DNA of 64,000 bases from the NCBI RefSeq assembly GCF_000380505.1, contig NZ_AQYH01000005.1:332349-396348 (forward strand), written 5' to 3'. A program made the position numbers and the translations under genes. Shown in pieces: positions 56,731 to 64,000 of this stretch. Numbering within the stretch: the first letter of the stretch is position 1; each line of letters begins with the position of its first letter. A model generated the notes under the pieces. That model had not been told where the DNA came from and did no database searches. It saw nothing but the letters and a program-made list of their open reading frames with translations. This DNA comes from Kaistia granuli DSM 23481 (lineage in GTDB: Bacteria; Pseudomonadota; Alphaproteobacteria; Rhizobiales; Kaistiaceae).

Positions 56731-57558
56731 CTAGAGACGGATGGTGCGGGCGAGGAGGGCAGCGTCAGCCGGGCACAGGCTGCTGGCCTGACGGGTCGCG
56801 ACGACGGTGGCGGGCGCATCGCCGCGCGAGACCGGCTTGAAGCCGACCTTCTCGAAGAAGGGCGCGGCTGAGCTCGTGAGCACCCACGCGCGGCGGGCCC
56901 CTTCGTCAAAGGCGCGACGCTGCAGCAGCGCGACCAGATTGCGACCGAGCGCCTTGGCGCGCCGCTCCGGCAGGACGACAATTGATCGGAGCAGCGCGTT
57001 CTCACCGAGCGCTTCGTAGCCGCCATAGCCGATGAGATCACCAGCCGGCGTCCGGTAGGCGAAGAAGGTTCGCCCCGGCTCGCACAGGTCGTCGGTGGGA
57101 AGCCCGGCGGCCCGGAGGCTGGAAAGCAAGTCAGGGTCGTTCGCCAGGATGCGCTCGTCCCGAAGGAAGGGCACGCCCTCTTCCTTGAGGAGGCCGGCCG
57201 TGTCGTTGGGCGGGAGCAGGTCGAGCACGATGTCGGAAGGTCGACACAGCCTTACGCCATCCGGACTGACGACGATGGGCCGGTTGATCAGGATGGGATG
57301 TGCGACCATCGTGTCGAGAAGGGCGTCGTCGCTTACGTGGGGATCATCGAGCCCGAGCGCGGCATAGGGCGTGCCCTTCTGGCGGATCACATCGCGCACG
57401 GGGAGCCCCATGCGGCGGAGCAGCTCAGCCAGCTCCGCGCGGCTCGGCGGGGTCTTCAGGTATTCGACGACGTGAGGTTCGACACCGGCGCTGCGTAGCA
57501 GGGCGAGCGTGTTGCGCGACGTGCCGCAATCGGGGTTGTGGTAGATGACGAAGGTCAT
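56731..57558 (-). CDS. Arsenate reductase (glutaredoxin type) fused to an ArsN2-like acetyltransferase
   Basis: The 275-residue protein joins two domains. Residues 1-115 are a glutaredoxin-dependent ArsC with Cys11 in HNPDCGTSRN and the later PILINRPIVVSPDGVRLCRP with its arginines. Residues about 120-275 are a GNAT domain (IVVLPERRAKALGRNLVALL, and PFFEKVGFKPVSR), matching the ArsN2 proteins found in arsenic operons. ArsC reduces As(V) to As(III); ArsN2 is thought to acetylate an arsenic compound or arsenic-inhibited metabolite. It lies between the phosphatase-type arsC and acr3, with gaps of 6 and 10 bases. Confidence 0.88.
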   Translation of the reverse strand: MTFVIYHNPDCGTSRNTLALLRSAGVEPHVVEYLKTPPSRAELAELLRRMGLPVRDVIRQKGTPYAALGLDDPHVSDDALLDTMVAHPILINRPIVVSPDGVRLCRPSDIVLDLLPPNDTAGLLKEEGVPFLRDERILANDPDLLSSLRAAGLPTDDLCEPGRTFFAYRTPAGDLIGYGGYEALGENALLRSIVVLPERRAKALGRNLVALLQRRAFDEGARRAWVLTSSAAPFFEKVGFKPVSRGDAPATVVATRQASSLCPADAALLARTIRL

Positions 57559-57564
57559 GGACGC

Positions 57565-58092
57565 CTAGGCTCCGATCTCTCGGGGCGAGCTGGCACCCTC
57601 GATCTGGCCGATTTCGGAGAGCTTCGCTCCCAGCGCGATGGTGTCGAGGCTCTTGAAGGGCAGCGACGTGAACAGGGAGATCCGTGTCTTCAGCAGTCGG
57701 AAGGCTGTGACGAAGGCCCTCTCCCTTTCGTAGTCGCTACCCACCACGGCCGCAGGGTCTTCGATACCCCAATGCGCAGTCATGGGCTGCCCCGGCCAAA
57801 CCGGGCAGGCCTCGCCAGCGGCGCTGTCGCAGACGGTGAACACGAAGTCCATTGTCGGAGCGCCGGGCACGGCGAATTCATCCCAAGGCTTCGAGCGGAA
57901 GCCCTCGGCGGGATAGCCGAAGCTCTCCAACGCACGAAGCGCGAACGGATTGACGGTGCCCTTGGGCTGACTGCCGGCCGAGAAGGCCCTGAAACGGCCC
58001 GCGCCGTCCTTGTCGAGAATGGACTCAGCAAGGATCGAGCGCGCCGAGTTGCCCGTGCAGAGGAACAGGACATTGTAGATCCGGTCCGTCAT
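57565..58092 (-). CDS. arsC: Arsenate reductase, low-molecular-weight phosphatase type
   Basis: The 175-residue protein starts with the CX5R loop of this fold, Cys12-TGNSA-Arg18 in VLFLCTGNSARSILAES, and contains the later TVCDSAAGEACPVWPGQP with the resolving cysteines. It reduces arsenate to arsenite with thioredoxin or glutaredoxin as electron donor. This is unrelated in fold to the glutaredoxin-type ArsC domain encoded next, so the operon holds two independent arsenate reductases. It starts 16 bases after arsR. Confidence 0.92.
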   Translation of the reverse strand: MTDRIYNVLFLCTGNSARSILAESILDKDGAGRFRAFSAGSQPKGTVNPFALRALESFGYPAEGFRSKPWDEFAVPGAPTMDFVFTVCDSAAGEACPVWPGQPMTAHWGIEDPAAVVGSDYERERAFVTAFRLLKTRISLFTSLPFKSLDTIALGAKLSEIGQIEGASSPREIGA

Positions 58093-58108
58093 GTCTTCGT
58101 CTTTCTGG

Positions 58109-58444
58109 CTAGCAGTTGCATGTCGAGAGGGAGGCGACCGCGGGCTCGCACACTTCGGGGTGGCCCTGGCAGCAGTCGCGCATCAGGAACCCGACCAGGC
58201 CGGCCAGGGCCGGATAGGCGGCGCTGTAGATGATCGAGCGGGACTCGCGACGGGACGAAATCAGCCCCGCCTGTTCCAGATGGCTCAGGTGGAACGATGC
58301 CTTGGACGACGAAGCGCCGACTGCCTCGCCGATGACGCCGGCCGCCAGTCCCGTTGGCCCGGCCTTCACCAGCAGCCGAACGATCTGCAGCCTTGTCTCC
58401 TGCGACAGCGCCGCGAAGGCACTCAGGGCTTGCGTCTCGTCCAT
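58109..58444 (-). CDS. arsR: ArsR-family arsenic-responsive repressor
   Basis: The 111-residue winged-helix protein has the recognition helix region SSSKASFHLSHLEQAGLI and a cysteine-rich C-terminus (DCCQGHPEVCEP, then CNC). The As(III) site is thus built from C-terminal cysteines, as in several alphaproteobacterial ArsR proteins, not from the ELCVCDL helix of E. coli ArsR. It heads the operon and is divergent from a DUF6428-type gene; the 22-bp operator lies between them. Confidence 0.92.
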   Translation of the reverse strand: MDETQALSAFAALSQETRLQIVRLLVKAGPTGLAAGVIGEAVGASSSKASFHLSHLEQAGLISSRRESRSIIYSAAYPALAGLVGFLMRDCCQGHPEVCEPAVASLSTCNC

Positions 58445-58451
58445 TTTTATA

Positions 58452-58473
58452 TCAACCTCTCAAGAGATGTTGA
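58452..58473. promoter_or_regulatory. Probable ArsR operator
   Basis: An inverted repeat with arms TCAACCTCTC and GAGATGTTGA (nine of ten positions paired, AA centre) lies in the 47-bp gap between divergent arsR and the DUF6428-type gene. One bound repressor could silence both promoters; a TTTTTATAT stretch adjoins it. Confidence 0.75.
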
Positions 58474-58491
58474 AATGATGGATACCGGATC

Positions 58492-59019
58492 ATGACCCTG
58501 CAGGCAACCCCAAACCGCTATGACTTTGGTGGCGACGCGTCGGTCCCCTCTGTCAAAGCGGCCCTTCAGAGCTGTGGGGCTGAACCGCTCCGCCTCGAAT
58601 ATGCCGGCCGCATCAGCCAGCTCGGCTATCACGTGACGGAGGTGAAGGCTGCGTCGTTCGTGACGCTCGACTGCGGCGGCAATCCCGACCAGTGGCGGGA
58701 GGTGATCTTGCAGGTTGAGGACGCCGAACTAGCGGAGGGAGCCTCTCCGATGACGGCCGCGAAGCTGACGGCAATCCTGGACAAGGTGGCGTCCCGGATC
58801 GAGCTGGATGCTGATGCGCGGCTCACCTTCGAAGTCGGGCCTTCTGGCGAGCCGATGCAGGTTTTCGATGTCGGCGCGCTTGAAGTCCTTGCGGGACAGG
58901 CAACGCTCCGACTTACGGACCGCTCCGTCATCTGCAAGCCCAGGCATCGGGCCGAAATGCGGGCAGCGCCCACCCAGTGCTGCAGCCCATCTCCGAAGGC
59001 TGGTTCGGGCTGCTGCTAA
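58492..59019 (+). CDS. DUF6428-type arsenic-cluster protein
   Basis: The 175-residue soluble protein has the conserved block LGYHVTEVKAASFVTLDCGG (about 44-63), DQWREVILQVEDAE and the LTDRSVICKPRHR end of this uncharacterised family, which I know to occur next to arsR genes. Two vicinal cysteine pairs, QCCSP and GSGCC, form a short C-terminal tail that could bind As(III). It is divergently transcribed from arsR and shares the operator. The function is unknown. Confidence 0.75.
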   Translation: MTLQATPNRYDFGGDASVPSVKAALQSCGAEPLRLEYAGRISQLGYHVTEVKAASFVTLDCGGNPDQWREVILQVEDAELAEGASPMTAAKLTAILDKVASRIELDADARLTFEVGPSGEPMQVFDVGALEVLAGQATLRLTDRSVICKPRHRAEMRAAPTQCCSPSPKAGSGCC

Positions 59020-59071
59020 GCCTGACAAGCCTCGTTGCACCCAGCTGAGATCGTCGCGCTCGCATGTCGCG

Positions 59072-59878
59072 CTACGCGTGACGCCACATCTTGAACGCGG
59101 AGACGAGCAGGATGGCAGCGAGGCCCGGCAGAAGGACCGCGCCCGGAACGATGCCGAGCAAGTGCCCACCGATGAAGGCACCCGCGATTGATCCCGCGGC
59201 CATGACGACAAGGAACCTGCGCGAGCGCCCGAGCACCGCGAAGCTTTGATCCCTGCTGTACCGGGTAAAGCCGACCAGCATGGTGGGCAGGCTTACCGCG
59301 AGAGATAGGCTGCCCGCGAGCTTGATGTCCGCTCCGAACAGCAGGACCAGGGTCGGAATGAGCAGCTCTCCTCCCGCCACGCCGAGGAGCGAAGCGACCA
59401 CCCCGATGGCGAACCCGGCAATCAGACCCGCGATGAGCTGTGCGGCTCCGCTGAAGAGAGGGGCTCCAGTCGTCGCATCATGACCCAGCAGCAACACGGC
59501 GGCGATAAGCACCAGCAGGATCGATATCACCCGGTACAGGGAACTCGACCGCAGCTTGGTTGCCCAACCCGCACCGAACCAAGCGCCGAACAGGCTGCCG
59601 CCTAGAAGATTGACGACAATCGGCCAGTGGGCCGCGACCTCTTCAAAGGGCACCGCGCCGGTACGGAAGATCAGGGCAGCGGCCACCACCACCAAGCTCA
59701 TGGCCTTGTTGAGGATGACCGCTTCCAGTGCACCAAAGCGGAAAACGCTAATCAGCACGGGGAGACGAAACTCGGCCCCGCCCAGTCCGATGAGCCCTCC
59801 GAGCATTCCGATCGCAGTGCCCCAGCCGAAGGCGGCGAGGGGGTTGCGGGTTAAGGGCCGGTTCGCGCGCTGGTCCAT
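59072..59878 (-). CDS. TauE/SafE-family sulfite exporter-like protein
   Basis: The 268-residue membrane protein has eight or so helices in two repeats, each opening with the family glycine pattern: GMLGGLIGLGGAEFRLPVLI and VVASLLGVAGGELLIPTLVL. These transporters move sulfite, sulfoacetate or related anions. It is convergent with the DUF6428-type gene. Members of this family often occur beside arsenic or metal genes, but a direct role is inference. Confidence 0.85.
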   Translation of the reverse strand: MDQRANRPLTRNPLAAFGWGTAIGMLGGLIGLGGAEFRLPVLISVFRFGALEAVILNKAMSLVVVAAALIFRTGAVPFEEVAAHWPIVVNLLGGSLFGAWFGAGWATKLRSSSLYRVISILLVLIAAVLLLGHDATTGAPLFSGAAQLIAGLIAGFAIGVVASLLGVAGGELLIPTLVLLFGADIKLAGSLSLAVSLPTMLVGFTRYSRDQSFAVLGRSRRFLVVMAAGSIAGAFIGGHLLGIVPGAVLLPGLAAILLVSAFKMWRHA

Positions 59879-60362
59879 GATGTCCTATCGCACACCGAAC
59901 GCTCTCGCCTAAGCGGATCTTGGCCATTCTGGTTCGCTGCAGCAGCCGATTTGGTGGGGTGGGCAATCGGGTACGCAGCGCTATGGCGCCGGAAGTTAAG
60001 TTATTGGTCTTTGTTAGTTTTTTGATCAAGCCCGGAAGCTGGTGGAGCCAAGGGGAATCGAACCCCCTGACCTCTGCAGTGCGATTGTTTGTGTCGTCGC
60101 CCCATTCTGTCGAAGCGGGAAGGGACAGGGTCAGGTCGCTGGTAGCAAGCAATCCGGCAAAGGGCGTCAAGCGGATCAAAACGCAGCGATTGGAGTGATT
60201 TTTGTCTCCAGTACGTATTTCCGGCACTGCGTGGCGATGGACGGTTCAACCGCCCGACCTTTGGACTCAGGATGGCCTGGAATCGTGTTCGCCAACGCGC
60301 GGCTTTGGGTGACCTACGGCATGGCTTCGCATCGTTCGGTGTCGGGGCCCGTTGCGCCCGCG
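59879..60362. other. Gap holding a broken tRNA gene
   Basis: A 484-base region between the TauE/SafE and LysR genes. The only supported feature is the tRNA-Ala 3' half at 60040-60087. Open frames across it (for example 59920-60198 plus) read through the tRNA and are spurious. I see no integrase remnant. Confidence 0.5.
60040..60087 (-). pseudogene. 3' half of tRNA-Ala(CGC), probable integration-site relic
   Basis: On the minus strand the segment reads, in order: an anticodon loop ATCGCAC (60079-60085; U33, anticodon CGC, A37), the 3' strand of the anticodon stem TGCAG, a variable loop AGGTC, a T-arm around TTCGATT, the acceptor strand TGGCTCC and ACCA. The 5' half that should precede it is absent. 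The T-stem has one extra G compared with a normal tRNA-Ala, so this copy is not functional. A break at the anticodon arm with the 3' half kept is the typical footprint of site-specific integration into a tRNA gene. Confidence 0.6.
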
Positions 60363-61250
60363 CTACTCGGCCTCGAACGTGCGCCGCGCCGCGCGGACGC
60401 TGGCGACGATGTGGCGTTGCACTTCGGCGACGCGGCGAAGCCGGTGCGTGTCCGGATGGGATATCAGCCAATAGTTGCGTGTGAAGCGGATCGCCGGGAG
60501 CAGGCGTTTCAGCTCGGGGAAACCCTGCGCCGCGTAGTCGTGCAGGATGCCGATGCCGTGGCCGGCGCGCACGGCTTCCATCTGCCCCATCACACTGCCG
60601 CACTCGAAACGGCGATGCATCAGCTGGCCCAGGCGATCGGCATAGTCGAGGGCGCGGCTGTAGACGAAATCCTCGACATGCGTGACGAACAGCCGTCCGG
60701 CCAGATCCGCCTCGCGCTCGATCGGACCCGTTTCGGCCAGATAGCTCTCTGACGCGTAGACGCTGAGCGTGTAGTCGGTGAGCTTCTGCACCAGCATGCG
60801 CCCCTGCTTGGGCCGATCGAGCGTGATGACGATGTCGGCCTCGCGGCGCGACAGCGAGAAGGTTCTGGGCAGCGGCACCAACTGGATGACGAGACCGGGA
60901 TAGCGCGCCGCCATGCCGCCCAGCGCCCGCGCCAGGAAATAATTGCCGAGCCCGTCCGGCGCCCCGACGCGGACGGGGCCGCTGATCGCCTGCGTCGTGC
61001 CGGAAAGCTCCGCCTCGAGCTGCAGGAATTCGGACTCGACCCGTTCCGCCGTCGCCAGCAGGGCTTCGCCGGCGGGGGTGAGGACGCTGCCATGCGGCTG
61101 CCGCTCGACCAGCTTGGTCGAGAGCTCCTCCTCCAGCGCGGTCAGCTGGCGGCCGACAGTGGCGTGGTTCAGCCCGAGCCGTTTCGCCGCGCCCGCCAAT
61201 TGGCCGGTGCGCGCCACGGCGAGAAAGATGCGAACGCGATCCCAATCCAT
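60363..61250 (-). CDS. LysR-family transcriptional regulator
   Basis: The 295-residue protein has the N-terminal helix-turn-helix (about 18-45, [20 protein letters not shown]) and the LysR substrate-binding fold. It is divergent from mmsA with a 105-base gap, the usual arrangement for a LysR protein that controls its neighbour. ATG 61250 fits the normal LysR N-terminus (MDWDRVRIF). The effector is unknown; an intermediate of valine or inositol breakdown would fit the mmsA link. Confidence 0.86.
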   Translation of the reverse strand: MDWDRVRIFLAVARTGQLAGAAKRLGLNHATVGRQLTALEEELSTKLVERQPHGSVLTPAGEALLATAERVESEFLQLEAELSGTTQAISGPVRVGAPDGLGNYFLARALGGMAARYPGLVIQLVPLPRTFSLSRREADIVITLDRPKQGRMLVQKLTDYTLSVYASESYLAETGPIEREADLAGRLFVTHVEDFVYSRALDYADRLGQLMHRRFECGSVMGQMEAVRAGHGIGILHDYAAQGFPELKRLLPAIRFTRNYWLISHPDTHRLRRVAEVQRHIVASVRAARRTFEAE

Positions 61251-61293
61251 AGGGGGACTATATTTTCTGCACATCGGAAGCGCAATTGGCGAG

Positions 61294-61306
61294 ATTGCTG
61301 TGCAAT
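61294..61306. promoter_or_regulatory. Possible LysR-binding site
   Basis: ATTGC-TGT-GCAAT is a short palindrome in the gap between the divergent LysR and mmsA genes. LysR proteins favour such interrupted AT-rich dyads, but this one is short. Confidence 0.3.
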
Positions 61307-61355
61307 TCTGCGAAGCTCATAAGCACGGTATCGAAACCGGCTTGTGGAGGGCGAA

Positions 61356-62855
61356 ATGCCGAGCCTGATTTCCCATTTCATCGGCGGCAACATGGTTGCC
61401 GGACGAAGCGGCCGGACAGCGCCTGTCTATAACCCGGCGACGGGCGAACAGACCGGACTGGTGCCGCTCGCCTCGACCGAAGAAGTGCGCGCGGCGGTCG
61501 GCGCCGCCAAGAGTGCGCTACCCGGCTGGGTCGCCACCACGCCTCTGCGCCGCGCCCGCATCCTGAACAAGTTCCTCCGCATCCTCGAAGAACGCACCGA
61601 CGAGCTGGCGGCTGTCATCACCGCCGAGCATGGCAAGGTGCTTTCCGACGCCAAGGGCGAGATCCAGCGCGGCATGGAGGTGGTCGAGTTCGCGACCTCG
61701 GCGCCGCAGCTCCTGAAGGGCGAGGTCACCGAGAATGTCGGCACCCGCGTCGACAGCCACTCGCTGCGGCAGCCGCTCGGCATCGTCGCCGGCATCACGC
61801 CGTTCAACTTTCCGGCGATGGTGCCGATGTGGATGTTCCCGGTCGCGCTCGCCTGCGGCAACTGCTTCATCCTGAAGCCGTCGGAACGCGATCCCTCCGC
61901 CTCGCTTCTCGTTGCCGAATGGCTGAAGGAGGCGGGCCTGCCGGACGGCGTCTTCAGCGTCGTGCACGGCGATAAGGAGGCTGTCGACGCCATCCTGACC
62001 GACCCGGACATCGCCGCCGTCAGCTTCGTCGGTTCGACGCCGATCGCCCGCTACATCTATGAGACGGCGGCCCGGACCGGCAAGCGCTGCCAGGCGCTGG
62101 GCGGCGCCAAGAACCACATGATCATCATGCCGGACGCCGATCTCGATCAGGCGGTCGATGCGCTGATGGGCGCGGCCTATGGCTCGGCCGGCGAACGCTG
62201 CATGGCGATTTCCGTGGCGGTTCCGATCGGCGGGAAGACGGCCGACGCGCTGATGGCCAAGCTGGAGCCGAAGGTGCGCGCGCTCAATATCGGGCCCGGC
62301 ACGGATCCCGAGGCCGAGATGGGCCCGCTGGTAACCTCCCAGCACCTCGCCAAGGTGCGCGGCTATGTCGATGCCGGCGTCGCCGAAGGCGCGACCCTCG
62401 TCGTCGATGGCCGCGACTTCAAGCGCCAGGGCTACGAGAACGGCTATTTCATCGGCGGCACGCTGTTCGATAACGTCACCACGGACATGACGATCTACAA
62501 GGAAGAGATCTTCGGCCCGGTGCTGGCGGTGGCCCGTGCGCCGGACTATGCGACCGCCGCGAAGTGGATCAACGAGCACGAGTTCGGCAACGGCACCGCG
62601 ATCTTCACCCGCGACGGCGACGCGGCGCGCGAGTTCGCGCACCAGATCCAGGTCGGCATGATCGGCATCAACGTGCCGATCCCTGTGCCGATGGCATTCC
62701 ACTCGTTCGGCGGCTGGAAGGCGTCGCTGTTCGGCGACCATCACATGCACGGGCCGGAGGGCGTGCGCTTCTATACGAAGCTCAAGACCATCACCAGCCG
62801 CTGGCCGACCGGCATCCGCGCCGGTGCTGACTTCGTCATGCCGACGATGCGCTGA
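61356..62855 (+). CDS. mmsA: Methylmalonate-semialdehyde dehydrogenase (CoA-acylating)
   Basis: The 499-residue enzyme is the CoA-dependent ALDH that converts methylmalonate semialdehyde to propionyl-CoA (and malonate semialdehyde to acetyl-CoA) in valine and myo-inositol breakdown. Cys282 lies in [10 protein letters not shown], and [19 protein letters not shown] and [17 protein letters not shown] are typical of this family; the usual catalytic Glu of other ALDHs is replaced by Asn in the GAKNH stretch, as expected for MMSDH. ATG 61356 has a GGAGGG site. An IS481 element begins 45 bases after the stop. Confidence 0.92.
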   Translation: MPSLISHFIGGNMVAGRSGRTAPVYNPATGEQTGLVPLASTEEVRAAVGAAKSALPGWVATTPLRRARILNKFLRILEERTDELAAVITAEHGKVLSDAKGEIQRGMEVVEFATSAPQLLKGEVTENVGTRVDSHSLRQPLGIVAGITPFNFPAMVPMWMFPVALACGNCFILKPSERDPSASLLVAEWLKEAGLPDGVFSVVHGDKEAVDAILTDPDIAAVSFVGSTPIARYIYETAARTGKRCQALGGAKNHMIIMPDADLDQAVDALMGAAYGSAGERCMAISVAVPIGGKTADALMAKLEPKVRALNIGPGTDPEAEMGPLVTSQHLAKVRGYVDAGVAEGATLVVDGRDFKRQGYENGYFIGGTLFDNVTTDMTIYKEEIFGPVLAVARAPDYATAAKWINEHEFGNGTAIFTRDGDAAREFAHQIQVGMIGINVPIPVPMAFHSFGGWKASLFGDHHMHGPEGVRFYTKLKTITSRWPTGIRAGADFVMPTMR

Positions 62856-62900
62856 TCCCTTAGGCCGTGCCCGTCGCGAAGGCTGGGCACGGCTTCCCGT

Positions 62901-64000
62901 TGTCTGAGAGTAAGGGACGAGCCGCATGGCGGCTTGTCCATTGATGCTCCGGCTGACGGGCTGGCCCCTTGCCTAGCTGTCGTTTCCAAGCAGGTTGTTC
63001 ACACGCTGCCAAGGCGTGAGACCTTGGATGGCTGAGTGGGGTCGTTCACGGTTGTAGCTGTCGGTCCATGGGCCGATGGCGCGGGCGCGCTCCTCGGAGC
63101 AGGTGTAGGCGCGGCCGTAGGCCCATTCGCGCAGGCTGGTCTGGATGAAGCGCTCGGCCTTGCCGTTGGTGCGCGGCGTGTAGGGGCGCGTGCGGACGTG
63201 TCTGGCCCCGGCGGCCAGCAGGGCCTTGGCGAAGAGCTTGGAGCGATAGGCCGAGCCGTTGTCGGTCATCACCCGCTGGACCGTCACGCCGTGGCGGAGG
63301 AGCCAGGCGACGGCGCGTTCAAGAAAGGCGGTCGTGTCCTGCTGGCCTTCCGACGGCAAGATTTCGGTGTAGGCCAGGCGCGAGGCGTCATCGACGCAGA
63401 CATGCAGGAAGTCCCAGCCGGCCTTCCTCGATCGGCCCAGGCGGCGGTCGTTGGTGATGCGATGGCCCTCGACATGGAACCGGCCCAGCTTCTTGATGTC
63501 CAGGTGAATCATCTCGCCGGGCGCACCGCGCTCGTAACGGACCACCGGGATCTTCGGATCCAGGGCGGATAGTTTGCCCAAGCCCAGCCGGCGCAGGATC
63601 AACCCCACCGTCGAGCGGGCCATGTCCAGGGCCCTGGCGATGGCCGGCCCCGTCATCCGCCGGCGCCGCAGCAACTGGATTTGCTCGACGATCTCCGCCG
63701 AGGTCTTGCTCGGGCATCGACGAGGCGCCGAACTCCGGTCGTGAAACCTTCGGGCCCCACCCTGCCGATGCCGATCCAACCACTTGCCGACCGTGCGCCG
63801 CGAGACCCCGAAGGCCTCCGCCGCCTTGGCCATCGACCAGCCGCCACGTTCGATACGATCGACCATCAGGGCTCGACCAACAGGCGTCAGTCGCGCATTC
63901 TCGTGCACGTTCATCCGGGGCCTCCGGTGCCAGACGTTGGAGCGTCGCAACCCCAGCCTCTCAGCACCGGCCCGGATGAACAACCTTCATAGCTTCGACA
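62901..64000 (-). mobile_element. IS481-family insertion sequence, reaching the window edge
   Basis: A complete transposase (62973-63914) is flanked by TGTC-starting ends: TGTCTGAGAG at 62901 and, on the other strand, TGTCGAAGCT ending at 64000. Inverted ends opening with TGT are typical of IS481. Beyond the first four bases the two ends are only weakly alike, so the left border is provisional, and the right border may lie beyond the window. Confidence 0.65.
62973..63914 (-). CDS. IS481-family transposase
   Basis: The 313-residue protein has an N-terminal HTH (about 16-45, IERGGWSMAKAAEAFGVSRR) and an rve/DDE integrase core with Asp in MIHLDIKKLGRFH, Asp in VMTDNGSAYRS and Glu in RTNGKAERFIQTSLREWA, followed by YNRERPHSAIQGLTPWQRVN. 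The DDE set looks intact, so the element may be active. ATG 63914 (MNVHENARLTPVGRALM) is the usual start of this family. The frame is unbroken. Confidence 0.93.
   Translation of the reverse strand: MNVHENARLTPVGRALMVDRIERGGWSMAKAAEAFGVSRRTVGKWLDRHRQGGARRFHDRSSAPRRCPSKTSAEIVEQIQLLRRRRMTGPAIARALDMARSTVGLILRRLGLGKLSALDPKIPVVRYERGAPGEMIHLDIKKLGRFHVEGHRITNDRRLGRSRKAGWDFLHVCVDDASRLAYTEILPSEGQQDTTAFLERAVAWLLRHGVTVQRVMTDNGSAYRSKLFAKALLAAGARHVRTRPYTPRTNGKAERFIQTSLREWAYGRAYTCSEERARAIGPWTDSYNRERPHSAIQGLTPWQRVNNLLGNDS

Noticed and set aside
54335..59878. The ars cluster as the cargo of the element that used the tRNA fragment at 60040
   Set aside because: Integration geometry places the inserted element on the other side (right) of a minus-strand tRNA 3' fragment; a tandem event cannot be excluded but is not supported here.
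59920..60198. A 92-codon plus-strand frame across the tRNA fragment
   Set aside because: It translates the complement of the tRNA-Ala 3' half; such frames are classic false genes.

Overview
The window is GC-rich bacterial DNA with tightly packed genes. The gene content points to an alphaproteobacterium of the order Hyphomicrobiales (Rhizobiales): RhaS-type sugar importers, a ROK-regulated ABC importer, a RimK-like ligase paired with a GNAT/C39 protein, a csp/IF-1 pair behind a DEAD-box helicase, and palindromic intergenic repeats of the kind common in that order. The family-level placement is inference. recF and gyrB near the left edge suggest proximity to the chromosomal origin, but dnaA and the origin itself are not in the window.

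Layout. 1-8153: housekeeping (3' part of recF, a LysE-type exporter, recQ, a DedA protein, gyrB, gnd). 8.3-13.2 kb: small unknown genes, two intergenic repeats, and a two-gene RimK-like ATP-grasp plus GNAT/C39-peptidase operon, then a DMT transporter. 13.3-15.4 kb: a probable cold-shock operon (DEAD-box helicase, cold-shock protein, IF-1 paralogue) ending in a strong hairpin. 15.4-28.5 kb: TerB-like protein, glutamine amidotransferase, a ferric-iron ABC importer with no adjacent ATPase, an SH3b membrane protein, a GAF-GGDEF diguanylate cyclase, an aldehyde dehydrogenase, a choloylglycine-hydrolase-family enzyme and a second DMT transporter. 28.9-42.8 kb: carbohydrate and small-molecule uptake. 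This holds a class III aminotransferase, a rhamnose-type ABC importer (rhaSTPQ-like), an unknown divergent enzyme-like gene, and a second ABC importer co-transcribed with its ROK repressor and divergent from an amidohydrolase.

42.8-54.2 kb is the most unusual region. One minus-strand operon encodes only exported or membrane products: a membrane protein, a 37-residue secreted peptide, a 602-residue multi-spanning protein, a family-3 solute-binding-like protein and a lipoprotein. A divergent plus-strand operon encodes three hydrolases without signal peptides: a 1213-residue fusion of a subtilisin-type (S8) protease and an HExxH metalloprotease, a metallo-beta-lactamase-fold enzyme with a very long insertion, and a peptidoglycan-binding/M15 peptidase. 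I do not recognise this set as a described system.

54.3-59.9 kb is an arsenic-resistance cluster (arsR, two unrelated arsenate reductases, one fused to an ArsN2-like acetyltransferase, acr3, osmC-like, arsH, plus a divergent DUF6428-type gene and a TauE/SafE transporter), with a clear operator between arsR and the divergent gene. At 60.04 kb lies the 3' half of a tRNA-Ala(CGC) gene, broken at the anticodon arm, which looks like an integration-site relic. The right end holds a LysR regulator divergent from mmsA and an IS481-family insertion sequence that runs to the window edge.
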